Shown: positions 42,096 to 50,900 of the stretch, piece after piece
How the letters are laid out: every line of letters begins with the position of its first letter
How positions within the stretch are numbered: the stretch's first letter is position 1
Notes under the pieces: generated by a model
Databases searched by the model: none
What the model saw: only the letters and a program-made list of their open reading frames with translations
What the model was told of the DNA's origin: nothing
Made by a program: the position numbers and the translations under genes
Assembly (NCBI GenBank): GCA_023391095.1
Contig: JAEWBN010000009.1
Span: forward strand, 1-64,000
Direction of reading: 5' to 3'
Source of the DNA: Pseudomonadota bacterium
GTDB taxonomy: Bacteria > Pseudomonadota > Alphaproteobacteria > Rhizobiales > Devosiaceae
Length of the DNA: 64,000 bases

Positions 42096-43664
42096 TCACT
42101 CCTCCAGCATGCGCTTGAGGAGTTCGATTTCCTGGCCGAGCTCGAGATCGTCCTTGATCATCTGTTCGACCTTGCGGACCGAATGCAGCACGGTGGTGTG
42201 ATCGCGGCCGCCGAAGCGCCGGCCGATCTCGGGCAGCGAACGCTGGGTCAGCGCCTTGGCCAGATACATGGCGATCTGGCGGGGGCGAACGACGTCGCGC
42301 GAGCGGCGGGCCGAGAGCAGTTCGTTGCGCGGCACCTTGTAGTGGCGCGAGACGGTGCGCAGGATGTCCTCGATGCGGACGCGCTTGGCGTCGCGGGCGC
42401 GGATGAGGTCCGCCAAGGTCTTTTCGGCCAGCGGCACGGTGATGAGTTCGCCGGTCAGCTGGTTGGCGGCAACGAGGCGGTTGACGGCCCCATCAAGATC
42501 GCGGCCGTGGCTGGCGACGGCGCGCGCCACATAGTCGATGACGGCGGTGGGAAACTGCATGCCGAAGCGGGCATTCACCTGCTCGGCGCGGCGCTGCACG
42601 ATGGCGCGGCGCAGGTCCACGTCAAAGGGCGAGATCGGCACGACAAGCCCGCCAGAGAGACGCGAGCGGACGCGCTCGTCGAGCATTTCGAGATCGCGCG
42701 GGGGCGCATCGCCAGCCACCACGATCTGCTTGGCACCGGTCAGCAGCGCACCGAGAGTGTGGCCGAATTCGGTGGCGGACTTGCCCTGGAGGAACTGCAT
42801 GTCGTCGATCAGCAGCAGGTCGACCTTGCGCAGCCATTCCTTGAAGCCGAGCGCGCTCTGGCGCTGCACGGCCGTGATGAAATGGTACATGAAGTGGTCG
42901 GCCGTCAGATAGACGATGTTCTTGGTCGGATCGGCTTCGCTTACCGCATGGGCGATGGCGTTCAGCAGGTGGGATTTGCCTAGGCCGACCGTGGAATGGA
43001 TATAGACCGGATTGAAGGTCACGGTGTTGTTGATGGCCGCGTTGGCAATCTGCCTGGCGACACCGAAAGCCATTTCATTGGCCGAGCCGGCGACAAACGT
43101 GTCAAAGGTCATGCGCGGGTCAATGGCGCTGCCCGAAAGGGCGTCGCCATTCTTGGCGCCATCGCGGACGAGGCGGGGCGTTGCGGGCGCGGCAGGGGCA
43201 GGCTGGGCGGCGCCGGCAGAAGGCTGAGCGACCGGAGTTTCGGCGGCCGGAGCCTCGGCGGCAGGGGCCAGGCGCGGACGGGCCTGACCGGCCACACGCA
43301 TGGTCACCTGCAGGGCCGCAACTTCGGGCACATCATGGCGGAAGGCCTCCAGGATGCGCTCGGCGTAGTTGGACTGCACCCAGGAGCACAGAAAGCGGGT
43401 CGGCGCCGAAAGGTGCACGAGATCGTCGACGATTTCCTCAAGCTCAAGGCGCGCAAACCAGGAGGTGAACACATCTTCGCCCATGGTCGCCTTGAGACGA
43501 GCGCGCACACGGGTCCAGAGGTCACGCTGTGTGGAGGCGGAAGTGTCGGAAGCGGACATAAGGGCGCTGCTGTCTTTGTGGGAGAGATTGGTGGGAACGG
43601 GAGTGGCTTCTGTCCAGTCACTCCGCCCCGCAGTCGCCTGTCTCGTCATCGTGTCTTGCCCCAT
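42096..43664 (-). CDS. dnaA: Chromosomal replication initiator protein DnaA
   Basis: DnaA binds the origin and opens it for replication. The 522-residue frame starts at ATG 43664; an ATG at 43559 (MSASDTSAS) is a serious alternative because the first 35 residues are not conserved-looking. Domain I (LWTRVRARLKATMGEDVFTSWF, cited in part) is followed by an Ala/Pro-rich linker. Domain III has Walker A GLGKSHLLNAIAH and Walker B LLLIDDMQFL. Domain IV ends with the signature RRFGGRDHTTVLHSVRKVE. It heads the dnaA-dnaN-recF-gyrB block. Confidence 0.97.
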   Translation of the reverse strand: MGQDTMTRQATAGRSDWTEATPVPTNLSHKDSSALMSASDTSASTQRDLWTRVRARLKATMGEDVFTSWFARLELEEIVDDLVHLSAPTRFLCSWVQSNYAERILEAFRHDVPEVAALQVTMRVAGQARPRLAPAAEAPAAETPVAQPSAGAAQPAPAAPATPRLVRDGAKNGDALSGSAIDPRMTFDTFVAGSANEMAFGVARQIANAAINNTVTFNPVYIHSTVGLGKSHLLNAIAHAVSEADPTKNIVYLTADHFMYHFITAVQRQSALGFKEWLRKVDLLLIDDMQFLQGKSATEFGHTLGALLTGAKQIVVAGDAPPRDLEMLDERVRSRLSGGLVVPISPFDVDLRRAIVQRRAEQVNARFGMQFPTAVIDYVARAVASHGRDLDGAVNRLVAANQLTGELITVPLAEKTLADLIRARDAKRVRIEDILRTVSRHYKVPRNELLSARRSRDVVRPRQIAMYLAKALTQRSLPEIGRRFGGRDHTTVLHSVRKVEQMIKDDLELGQEIELLKRMLEE

Positions 43665-44378
43665 TTGTTATGTCGCCATCCGGACCGCAACGACCGGAGA
43701 CCCCTGATCTATTTTATGTGCCGTGCTCGTCCTTGATGGACTTTGGACACGACCTTGCCCTGCCCCCGCCAAACGGGCGCACAAATTCATCCGGCGGTCA
43801 TGCCGCCGTTTTCAGATTGACCTTTGGTGTGATCCCTGGCCGAATGGCCTCAGGTCTTAGAACGCTTCCGGCTCCCAACGAGCCATCGGCCGGATTGACC
43901 GCTACTCATTCGAACCCTCTCTGACCGGCCAGGCCGGTTACTGCCCCAACTCCGGATGCCAGACCGGCACCCGACCGGCAGTTCCAGGAGGGTCGTTCCA
44001 CCCCTCTTTTCCCCGTCGGCAAAAGTACATTAGAGGGACGAATTTGGACCCGCAACACGTGAATTGTTGAAATAGGGGCTTGACTCCCACGCTCCCAAAT
44101 TAGGGGGCGGGGGCCCCAAAAACTCACCTCCGGCAAGCGCCTGTGACTCAACGCAGATTCCAACACTTAGCTGGTGCGGCGTTAGGGGAAAATTTATTCT
44201 ATCCATTCTTGTCCTGGCTGACGAAGCAGGGCCAAGACCCCACCCGACATCAGAAACAAGTCTTTGATATTTCTAAAGGAAAGTGCCCAGCGGGCCAGAC
44301 GACATTTGGTCACGGGGCCGTCACGCAACGGTCATGTGACAGTGATGTGGCGAAAAACTTGCCCGGCCACGCCGCAAG
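43665..44378. other. Long gene-free dnaA upstream region
   Basis: No gene is supported in these 714 bp. Three GANTC sites cluster at 44082-44086, 44145-44149 and 44156-44160. GANTC is the methylation target of CcrM, the cell-cycle methyltransferase of many alphaproteobacteria, and such sites occur in some dnaA promoters. A perfect accggcc-a-ggccggt palindrome lies at 43924-43938. I saw no canonical TTATCCACA DnaA box by eye (best partial match 7/9 at 44346-44354), so an origin is not supported. Confidence 0.6.
44027..44055 (-). promoter_or_regulatory. dnaA: Candidate dnaA promoter
   Basis: On the minus strand TTGCGG (44055-44050) and TAATGT (44032-44027) are separated by exactly 17 bp. Both hexamers are weak matches to the housekeeping consensus. 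The site would give a leader of about 360 nt for dnaA. The GANTC cluster lies just upstream. This is a tentative reading. Confidence 0.3.
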
Positions 44379-44402
44379 AAAAAAGGGCTCCTTGCGGAGC
44401 CC
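44379..44402 (-). terminator. Rho-independent terminator of rpsT
   Basis: On the minus strand the stem gggctcc/ggagccc (44402-44396 with 44391-44385) has a 4-nt loop and is followed by six T residues (44384-44379). It ends about 50 bp after the rpsT stop codon and should insulate the dnaA region from rpsT transcription. Confidence 0.92.
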
Positions 44403-44451
44403 ATTTTCGTTTTTCCGCGTCTGCCGCTAACGGCGCCGCGAGATCGCCGGA

Positions 44452-44718
44452 TCAGACCGCCAGAGCCTTGACGCGGCTGTTGAGGCGGGAGACCTTGCGC
44501 GATGCGAGGTTGGTATGAACGATCCCCTTGCCAGCGGCACGGTGGATTTCCGGCTCGGCAGCCTTGAGGGCAGCGAAGGCGGCGGCATGATCGCCGGCGG
44601 TGATGGCTTCTTCGACCTTGCGGATGAAGGTGCGCACGCGGCTGCGGCGCGACTTGTTGATCGCGGTGCGGGCAGCGATCTTGCGGGTCGCCTTCTTGGC
44701 TGACGGCGTATTGGCCAT
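44452..44718 (-). CDS. rpsT: 30S ribosomal protein S20
   Basis: The ATG at 44718 follows agagga at good spacing, giving 88 residues, the family's usual size. The sequence is basic and all-helical: MANTPSAKKATRKIAARTA, KSRRSRVRTFIRKVEEAI and the C-terminal GIVHTNLASRKVSRLNSRVKAL (cited in part) are typical S20. It binds 16S rRNA in the small subunit. The rpsT-dnaA adjacency is common in Hyphomicrobiales. Confidence 0.96.
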   Translation of the reverse strand: MANTPSAKKATRKIAARTAINKSRRSRVRTFIRKVEEAITAGDHAAAFAALKAAEPEIHRAAGKGIVHTNLASRKVSRLNSRVKALAV

Positions 44719-44823
44719 TTCGGTCCTCTTAACATCCAACCGGCCGATTGCCCGCATGGTGCGTGGCAGGCGTCCGGGTCTGAAATGAAATCGGCGGCAA
44801 TCGACAGCCGCCAAGTTGCGGGG

Positions 44824-44852
44824 TCTATAGGGGAAAGGCGGGGGGGCGTCAA
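44824..44852 (-). promoter_or_regulatory. rpsT: Sigma-70-type promoter of rpsT
   Basis: On the minus strand TTGACG (44852-44847) and TATAGA (44829-44824) are separated by exactly 17 bp, a strong match to the housekeeping promoter consensus. It predicts a start of transcription near 44817 and a leader of about 100 nt before rpsT. A GATTC (GANTC) site lies just upstream at 44856-44860. Confidence 0.75.
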
Positions 44853-44920
44853 TACGATTCCAGCGCCGGCCTTGCGAACGGGCCCATCAAAAATGTCCAT
44901 TGGCTGGTCCCCGGCGCCCC

Positions 44921-45805
44921 TCACTGCACTTTCTGACACCTGGGACAGAAGAAGGTCGAGCGGCCCGACTGGACAATCCGCTCGACGGTGCCCGTGCAGA
45001 GTGGGGTGGGACACGGATCGCCCTGCCGATCGTAAACGGCGAAATTGTGCTGGAAATAGCCCGCCCCCTCAACGCTGCGGAAGTCGCGGATGGTGGAACC
45101 GCCCACCTCGATGGCCGCAACCAGCACTTCGCGTACGGCAGAAGCCAGATCGTCCAGCGCCTTTTTGGGGCGGCCGTCGGCCCGCACCAGTCGGCGGGCT
45201 TCGGCCGCGGGGTGGATGTGCGCACGATGAAGAGCCTCGGCCACGTAGATATTGCCCAGGCCAGCCACGACACGCTGGTCGAGCAAGGCAGCCTTGATGG
45301 GCGCCTTCTTGCCCGAAAATGTGTGCGCCATGCCCTGGGCGCTGAAATCATTGCCCAGCGGCTCGGGGCCCAAGCCCTTGAGGTAAGGGCTCTGCTCGAT
45401 GTCGTCATAAAGATCGATGAAGCCGAAGCGACGGGGATCGGCATAGATGAGATGGCTTGCGCCATGCGCCGGATGGGACAGTTCCCACACCATATGGTCG
45501 TGTTTGGGCTCGGTGCCGGGCTCATAGTAACGCGGCGGCTTGTCGATGCCGTGTTCGGCAAAGCGCCAGGAGCCGGTCATGCCCAGATGACTGAGCAGGG
45601 TCTTGCCGCCCGAGAGGGTGAGCAGAAGATATTTGGCGCGACGGCCCACATGGGTCACAGTCTGGCCTTCGAGAGCCTCCTTCAATCCTTGGGGAAAGGG
45701 AAAGCGCAAATCCTTGCGATTGAGCGTCACCGTTTCGATGCGCGCTCCGGTCAGCCAGGGCTCAAGACCACGTCGAACCGTCTCGACTTCGGGCAATTCC
45801 GGCAT
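44921..45805 (-). CDS. mutM: Formamidopyrimidine-DNA glycosylase
   Basis: Fpg/MutM excises 8-oxoguanine and ring-opened purines and nicks the abasic site. The 294-residue protein begins MPELPEVETVRRGL, with catalytic Pro and Glu directly after the Met. It continues with LLSHLGMTGSW, YADPRRFGF and GLGNIYVAEALHRA. It ends with a complete four-Cys zinc finger (CPTPLC and FFCPRC). All catalytic landmarks are intact. It is divergent from ubiE, a conserved pairing in this group. Confidence 0.97.
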   Translation of the reverse strand: MPELPEVETVRRGLEPWLTGARIETVTLNRKDLRFPFPQGLKEALEGQTVTHVGRRAKYLLLTLSGGKTLLSHLGMTGSWRFAEHGIDKPPRYYEPGTEPKHDHMVWELSHPAHGASHLIYADPRRFGFIDLYDDIEQSPYLKGLGPEPLGNDFSAQGMAHTFSGKKAPIKAALLDQRVVAGLGNIYVAEALHRAHIHPAAEARRLVRADGRPKKALDDLASAVREVLVAAIEVGGSTIRDFRSVEGAGYFQHNFAVYDRQGDPCPTPLCTGTVERIVQSGRSTFFCPRCQKVQ

Positions 45806-45903
45806 GGGCTAAAACTCCTTCACCCTGCGCGGCTTTGCGCATGGGCATTTTCCGATGCCTTATATATGGTGCGCGCAATCCGTTCGAGCATCGAGGTCCG
45901 GTC

Positions 45904-46668
45904 ATGGTCCAGTCCGAGGAAACCACCCATTTTGGCGAACGCACTGTCGCCATGGATGAAAAGCAGGGTCTGGTGGACCAGGTCTTCCACGACGTAGCCG
46001 ACCGCTATGACCTGATGAACGACCTGATGAGCGGGGGCGTACACCGGCTCTGGAAGGACGCCATGGTGTCCGAACTGGCGCCGCCCCGCGCCGGCACCCG
46101 CCCCTATCGGGTGCTCGACATGGCCGGGGGCACGGGCGATATTGGCGAGCGCATCGTCAATACTTCGCTCGGCTATGCCGAGGTCGTCGTCTCCGACATC
46201 AATGCCGACATGCTGCGGGTGGGCGAAGAGCGGGCGCGCAACTGGCGCTATCCCGGGCAAGTCACCTTCACCCAGGCCAATGCCGAAGAGCTGCCCTTCG
46301 AGGACAAGAGCTTTGACGCCTATACGATCGCTTTCGGCATCCGCAACGTGCCGCGCATCCAGAAGGCGCTCGACGAGGCGCATCGCGTACTCAAGCGCGG
46401 CGGGCGCATCCTGGTGCTCGAATTCTCGCAGGTGGACGTCCCGGGCTTCGACGCCGTGTACCGCACATATTCGGACCAGGTGATCCCGCCCATGGGCAAG
46501 CTCGTGACCGGCGACGCGCAGCCCTACCAGTATTTCATCGAGTCCATCCGTAAGTTCCCCGAGCCGGCGGCCTTTTCCGGCATGCTGAGCAAGGCCGGGT
46601 TCAAGCGCGTCAAGCACCAGAGCTTCACGGGCAATATCGCGACGCTGTTTTCGGGCTGGAAGATTTAG
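45904..46668 (+). CDS. ubiE: Ubiquinone/menaquinone C-methyltransferase UbiE
   Basis: UbiE performs the SAM-dependent C-methylation step of ubiquinone synthesis. The ATG at 45904 (MVQSEETTHFGERTV) gives 254 residues. Typical marks are VFHDVADRYDLMNDLMSGG, the SAM-binding VLDMAGGTGDIG, and the UbiE signature segments FAIAFGIRNV-like YTIAFGIRNV, VLEFSQVDVPG and YQYFIESIRKFP. It ends 3 bp before ubiB, forming an operon for quinone synthesis. Confidence 0.97.
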   Translation: MVQSEETTHFGERTVAMDEKQGLVDQVFHDVADRYDLMNDLMSGGVHRLWKDAMVSELAPPRAGTRPYRVLDMAGGTGDIGERIVNTSLGYAEVVVSDINADMLRVGEERARNWRYPGQVTFTQANAEELPFEDKSFDAYTIAFGIRNVPRIQKALDEAHRVLKRGGRILVLEFSQVDVPGFDAVYRTYSDQVIPPMGKLVTGDAQPYQYFIESIRKFPEPAAFSGMLSKAGFKRVKHQSFTGNIATLFSGWKI

Positions 46669-46671
46669 TTC

Positions 46672-48228
46672 ATGGGTCTGGGCTCCTATTTCCGCCTGTT
46701 CAATGCTGGCTGGGTGCTGGCCCGCGAGGGTGCGCTCTCGGTATTGCCGGAGCAGTCGCTGCCGCCGATGATGAAGCTGGGTATCGGCATGGCGCGGGTG
46801 GTGGAACGGCGTTCGGTGCGCCAGACCGGTCGCATCGACCGGCTCAATGCGGCGCTGCACAGATTAGGCCCGAGCTTTGTCAAATTCGGCCAGACGCTGG
46901 CCACAAGACCCGATATTGTCGGCGTGCAGGCAGCGGCCGACCTGTCCGGGCTCCAGGACCGGATGCCGCCTTTCGATCCTGCCCTGGTGCCAGCCATATT
47001 GAGCGAGGCCTTGGGCCCCAAGGCTGCGGCGCTGACCGAAATCAGCCCGCCAGTGGCCGCCGCATCCATCGCGCAGGTGCACAAGGCGACATTGCGCGTG
47101 CCGGGTGAGGCCCCCAAGACCGTGGCGGTGAAATTGCTGCGTCCCGGAGTTTCGGAGCGCTTTCATGCCGATACGCAGGCGCTTTATGCCGGCGCGAAGC
47201 TGGCGGAAATGTTTTCGCCATCAAGCCGGCGTCTGCAGCCGACCCAGGTGGTGCAGACGCTGGACCATTCCATGCGGCTCGAACTGGACCTGCGGCTGGA
47301 GGCGGCAGCCATTTCGGAAATGGCCGAGAACATCAAAGACGACGAGGGGTTCATCATCCCGCAGGTGCAGTGGGATCAGGTGGCGCAGAATGTGCTGACC
47401 ACGACCTGGGTTGATGGCATCCCCATCCGAGACCACGCCGCCATCGACGCGGCAGGCATCGATCGCAAGGCGCTGGCCGCAAAGCTGCTGCAGAGCTTTC
47501 TGCGCCACGCCATCCGCGATGGCTTCTTCCATGCTGACATGCATCCGGGCAATCTCTTTGCCGACCCCCGGACCGGCAATGTGATCGCGGTTGATTTCGG
47601 CATTATGGGTCGGCTGGGCAAGCGCGAACGGAGGTTTCTGGCCGATATTCTCTATGGCTTCATCACCCGCGACTATCGCCTCGTAGCGCAGCGGCATTTC
47701 GATATCGGCTATGTGCCCTCGACCCAGTCGGTGGACGATTTCACCCTGGCCATCCGCTCCATCGGCGAGCCGCTCCATGGACGGACCGCGGCCGATATTT
47801 CCATGGCCAAGGTACTGGGCCAGCTTTTCACCATTACCGACCTCTTCCAGATGCGCACGCGCCCTGAACTGGTGCTGCTGCAAAAGTCCATGGTTCTGGT
47901 GGAAGGCGTCGCCCGCAATCTCGATCCAAACCTCGATATCTGGACCGTGGCCGAGCCTGTGGTGGGCGACTGGATCCGCCGCGAAAAGGGCCCGCAGGGG
48001 CGGATCGAAGATCTTTCGGATCACCTTGCCCGCATGGGCGAGGCGCTGGGGCGCGTACCGTCGCTGGTGGCGCAGGCGGAACTGGCACTGGTGGAACACC
48101 GGGCCTTCGTCAATCGTCCGCGTGACGGGGTGATGCGCTGGGTCATGCTGGCCACGCTTGCCATGGCTTTCGTGGCACTGGCCGCGGCAACCTACGTGGC
48201 CCTGCAGCTCGGATTTTCTGCGTCCTAA
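46672..48228 (+). CDS. ubiB: UbiB protein kinase-like family protein
   Basis: UbiB is an atypical ABC1/ADCK kinase-like ATPase required for ubiquinone production. The 518-residue protein has the family KxGQ motif in PSFVKFGQTLATRPD, an Ala-rich loop SPPVAAASIAQVHKA in place of a classical Gly-rich loop, catalytic-loop FFHADMHPGNLF and metal-binding VDFGIMGRL. Two C-terminal hydrophobic segments (VMLATLAMAFVALAA and YVALQLGF) anchor it in the membrane. It starts 3 bp after ubiE. Confidence 0.96.
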   Translation: MGLGSYFRLFNAGWVLAREGALSVLPEQSLPPMMKLGIGMARVVERRSVRQTGRIDRLNAALHRLGPSFVKFGQTLATRPDIVGVQAAADLSGLQDRMPPFDPALVPAILSEALGPKAAALTEISPPVAAASIAQVHKATLRVPGEAPKTVAVKLLRPGVSERFHADTQALYAGAKLAEMFSPSSRRLQPTQVVQTLDHSMRLELDLRLEAAAISEMAENIKDDEGFIIPQVQWDQVAQNVLTTTWVDGIPIRDHAAIDAAGIDRKALAAKLLQSFLRHAIRDGFFHADMHPGNLFADPRTGNVIAVDFGIMGRLGKRERRFLADILYGFITRDYRLVAQRHFDIGYVPSTQSVDDFTLAIRSIGEPLHGRTAADISMAKVLGQLFTITDLFQMRTRPELVLLQKSMVLVEGVARNLDPNLDIWTVAEPVVGDWIRREKGPQGRIEDLSDHLARMGEALGRVPSLVAQAELALVEHRAFVNRPRDGVMRWVMLATLAMAFVALAAATYVALQLGFSAS

Positions 48229-48303
48229 GCGGCTTGCCCCGCCCCCACCTCTGCTCCTAGATTGCCGCTTACTGCGGCGCGGCCGCCTCTTCTGGAACGT
48301 TTC

Positions 48304-48903
48304 ATGCACTTGCCCCTCCTTGGCAGACTTGCCGCCACCGCAGCCCTCGCAGCCATGCTGGCCGGCTGCATCGATGTCAGCCTCGATGTGGCGGTGACCA
48401 GTCCCACGACGGCGCGGGCCACCATGACCCAGGTCATGGGCGCGGACATCTATGCCATGGTCAAGATGGGTGAAGAGAGCGGCGAGACCGAGGAAGCAGG
48501 CTTTTGCGACGAGGGCACGCTCACCGAGACCGCCGATGGCGGGGCGACCTGCGTCATCGTCGAAGAAGGCGCCTTTGCCGATCTCGACCTGGGCCAGGAT
48601 GAAGGCGGGATGCGCTTTACCGAGGCAGGTCCCGGCCTTGTCCGCGTGGCGCTGCCCACCGCTGACATGAAGGCGGAACTGGGTGCCGACGAGGACATGG
48701 ATGCCGAGACCAAGCAGATGGTCGACGCTTTCTTTGCCGGACGCACGCTGACCGTCAGTGTCTCGGGCGCCGAGGTGGTCGACACCAATATGAGCCGGTC
48801 GGACGACGGCAAGACGGCCAGCGAGGCCATTCCCATGCTCGATCTTATCAACGGCACGGCCGAGTTGCCCGACGAGCTCTTTGCCGTCGTGCTGGCGCCA
48901 TAA
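48304..48903 (+). CDS. Putative lipoprotein of unknown function
   Basis: The ATG at 48304 gives 199 residues with a lipoprotein signal (LAAMLAGC, lipidated Cys22). The mature protein is acidic, with no cysteine-rich or catalytic motif beyond two Cys (GFCDEG and ATCVIV) that may pair. An LxVxVSGAEVVDTNMS segment near the C-terminus suggests a beta-rich fold like that seen in LppM-type lipoproteins, tentatively. It lies between ubiB and dut on the same strand, a position where some relatives carry coaBC. Confidence 0.7.
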   Translation: MHLPLLGRLAATAALAAMLAGCIDVSLDVAVTSPTTARATMTQVMGADIYAMVKMGEESGETEEAGFCDEGTLTETADGGATCVIVEEGAFADLDLGQDEGGMRFTEAGPGLVRVALPTADMKAELGADEDMDAETKQMVDAFFAGRTLTVSVSGAEVVDTNMSRSDDGKTASEAIPMLDLINGTAELPDELFAVVLAP

Positions 48904-48913
48904 GGAAAGTCCG

Positions 48914-49378
48914 ATGAGCCAGACCGTACCCCCGATCATCCTCAAAGTCCTGCCCCATGGGGCGGGCCTTGACCTGCCTGCCTATCACAGTGCCCTGGCC
49001 GCCGGGGCGGACCTGCGCGCGGCTCTGCCCGCGGACGAGCCCATGGCGATCCAGCCCGGCCAACGCGCCATCGTGCCCTGCGGCTTTGCCATGGCCCTGC
49101 CCGCGGGCTACGAGGCGCAGGTGCGCCCGCGGTCCGGCCTGGCGGCCAAGCACGGAATCACCGTCCTCAACTCGCCGGGGACAGTGGATGCCGATTATCG
49201 CGGGGAAGTGATGGTGATCCTCGTCAATCTCGGCTCAGAATCGGTCACCATCAGCCGCGGCGAACGGATCGCGCAGATGGTCATCGCGCCGGTGGTCCAG
49301 CCGGCCTTTGTGGTGAGGGATGAGCTCGATGAAACAGTCCGGGGCAGCGGCGGGTTCGGGTCGACGGGGCGGCAATAG
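48914..49378 (+). CDS. dut: Deoxyuridine 5'-triphosphate nucleotidohydrolase
   Basis: dUTPase hydrolyses dUTP to dUMP, keeping uracil out of DNA. The ATG at 48914 gives 154 residues, the normal size for the trimeric enzyme. All five motifs are visible: GADLRA, RPRSGLAAKHGI, NSPGTVDADYRGE, RGERIAQMVI and the C-terminal P-loop-like RGSGGFGSTG. It is the last member of the ubiE-ubiB-lipoprotein-dut run. Confidence 0.97.
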   Translation: MSQTVPPIILKVLPHGAGLDLPAYHSALAAGADLRAALPADEPMAIQPGQRAIVPCGFAMALPAGYEAQVRPRSGLAAKHGITVLNSPGTVDADYRGEVMVILVNLGSESVTISRGERIAQMVIAPVVQPAFVVRDELDETVRGSGGFGSTGRQ

Positions 49379-49400
49379 ACGCGCGAGCGCTTCACGGGCG

Positions 49401-50123
49401 ATGCAGCGCTGGGCACGTGGCGTCGTCGGATTGCTGCTCGCACTCCTGGCCGTTCCGGCCCTGGCCGGCGACCGGGCGCTGATCGACTTTATCGGCTACT
49501 CGGCCGACAACCGCTATTTCGCCTTCGAGGAATTCGGCATCCAGGATGGGTCCGGCTTTGCCTATTCCAACATCTTCGTGGTGGACCTGACCACCGACAG
49601 CTGGGTCATCGGCACGCCGGTGCGCGTGCAGGCCGAAAGCGAGGAGAAAACGCTGTCCGACATCCGGGCGGAAGTCGCAGACCGCGCCGCAAGCCATGTC
49701 GAGAGCTTCGGCATCCATGTGCCTGTCGAAATCGCGGCGATCATCGGCGACGGCACACCCGGGACCGACGGGCGGAGCCTGCGTTTCGGGGCCCCGGGCT
49801 ATGGACCCGGGCAGGTGTCGGGCGACTATACGATCACGCTGACGAGCTTTTCCACGGCATCAGCCAGTCCGTGCAGCGACTGGTTCGGCGTCGAGCCCGA
49901 AGGCTATGAGCTCAACATCACGGACAAGGGATCCGAGCGGCTGATCCATCGCGACGGCAGCCTGCCGCGGTCGCGGGGCTGCCCGCTCGACTATCGCATC
50001 TATGGCGTGGTCATGCCCTTCATGAGCCCCTCGATCGTCAATGCAGTGGCCATTATCTCGGTCTATCCCGGCGGGTTCGAGGGGCCGGACCGACGGTTCC
50101 TGGCGGTGCCCCTTGGCCTTTGA
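49401..50123 (+). CDS. DUF2259 domain-containing secreted protein
   Basis: The start is placed at ATG 49401, which gives a proper signal peptide (MQRWARGVVGLLLALLAVPALA). A frame opening at 49320 overlaps dut by 59 bp and would add a basic extension. The mature protein matches DUF2259: LIDFIGYSADNRYFAFEEFGIQDGSG (cited in part), NIFVVDLTTDSWV, and a C-terminal LPRSRGCPLDYRIYGV. It is a periplasmic protein of unknown function. Its stop overlaps the start of the MoeB-like gene by 11 bp. Confidence 0.85.
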   Translation: MQRWARGVVGLLLALLAVPALAGDRALIDFIGYSADNRYFAFEEFGIQDGSGFAYSNIFVVDLTTDSWVIGTPVRVQAESEEKTLSDIRAEVADRAASHVESFGIHVPVEIAAIIGDGTPGTDGRSLRFGAPGYGPGQVSGDYTITLTSFSTASASPCSDWFGVEPEGYELNITDKGSERLIHRDGSLPRSRGCPLDYRIYGVVMPFMSPSIVNAVAIISVYPGGFEGPDRRFLAVPLGL

Positions 50124-50838
50124 GCTTTCCCCTGAGGAAACGCGGCGTTATGCCCGCCATATCGTGCTCAAGGGCATGGGCGGGGCCGGGCAGCAAAAGC
50201 TCAAGGCGGCGCGGATCTTGGTCGTGGGAGCGGGCGGGCTGGGCAGTCCCGCCATTGCCTATCTGGCCGCGGCCGGGATCGGGCGGCTGGGCATCGTGGA
50301 CGCGGACACGGTGTCGCTTTCAAACCTGCAGCGGCAGATCGTACATGCCACCGACGACGTCGGCGCCAACAAGGCTGAAAGCGCGGCTGGCTTTGCGCAG
50401 GCTATCAATGCCCATGTGGCGCTCGACATCCATGACGTGATGATTTCCGAAGCGAATGCCAAGACGGTGCTTTCGGGCTACGATCTCGTGCTTGATGGCA
50501 CGGACAATCTCCGCACCCGACGGCTTGTGGCCGATACGGCCGAGACGCTGGGCATGCCGCTTGTCTCGGGCGCTGTCTCGATGTTTTCAGGGCAGGTTAC
50601 CGTCTTTGCCCCGCATCTGGGCGGGCCGCGCCATGCCGATCTCTACCCGCCCGAAGCCAACGATGACGCCCTGCCCTCCTGCGAGGCCAATGGCATTCTG
50701 GGGCCGGTGACGGGCGTGGTCGGGTCTCTCATGGCGATGGAGGCGATCAAGCTTTTGACCGGCATCGGCGAGCCGCTTGTGGGTCGCGTGCTCGTCTATG
50801 ATGGCAAAGCCGGGGGCTTTTCGGAACTGGCCTACTGA
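50113..50838 (+). CDS. HesA/MoeB/ThiF family adenylyltransferase
   Basis: Such enzymes adenylate the C-terminus of ubiquitin-like sulfur carriers (MoaD or ThiS). The frame has no nearby ATG. TTG 50113 gives the expected N-terminus (MAFELSPEETRRYARHIVL) and 241 residues. Marks are the nucleotide-binding GAGGLGSPA, DADTVSLSNLQRQIVH, DGTDNLRTR and the Cys-containing SCEANGILGPVTGVVG. The zinc-binding CxxC pairs of E. coli MoeB are absent, and there is no rhodanese domain. MoeB-like is my best label, but the carrier partner is not visible nearby. Confidence 0.85.
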   Translation: MAFELSPEETRRYARHIVLKGMGGAGQQKLKAARILVVGAGGLGSPAIAYLAAAGIGRLGIVDADTVSLSNLQRQIVHATDDVGANKAESAAGFAQAINAHVALDIHDVMISEANAKTVLSGYDLVLDGTDNLRTRRLVADTAETLGMPLVSGAVSMFSGQVTVFAPHLGGPRHADLYPPEANDDALPSCEANGILGPVTGVVGSLMAMEAIKLLTGIGEPLVGRVLVYDGKAGGFSELAY

Positions 50839-50900
50839 GGCCACGCAACCTTGTGTTGGGCTTTGCTGTTGCGGCAGAAACAACCCTGACGAGTCCCGCC

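Noticed and set aside
43665..44451. Chromosomal origin upstream of dnaA
   Set aside because: No canonical TTATCCACA DnaA boxes and no AT-rich unwinding element were seen by eye. A scored DnaA-box scan and GC-skew analysis of the whole chromosome would decide; clustered boxes and a skew minimum here would revive the idea.
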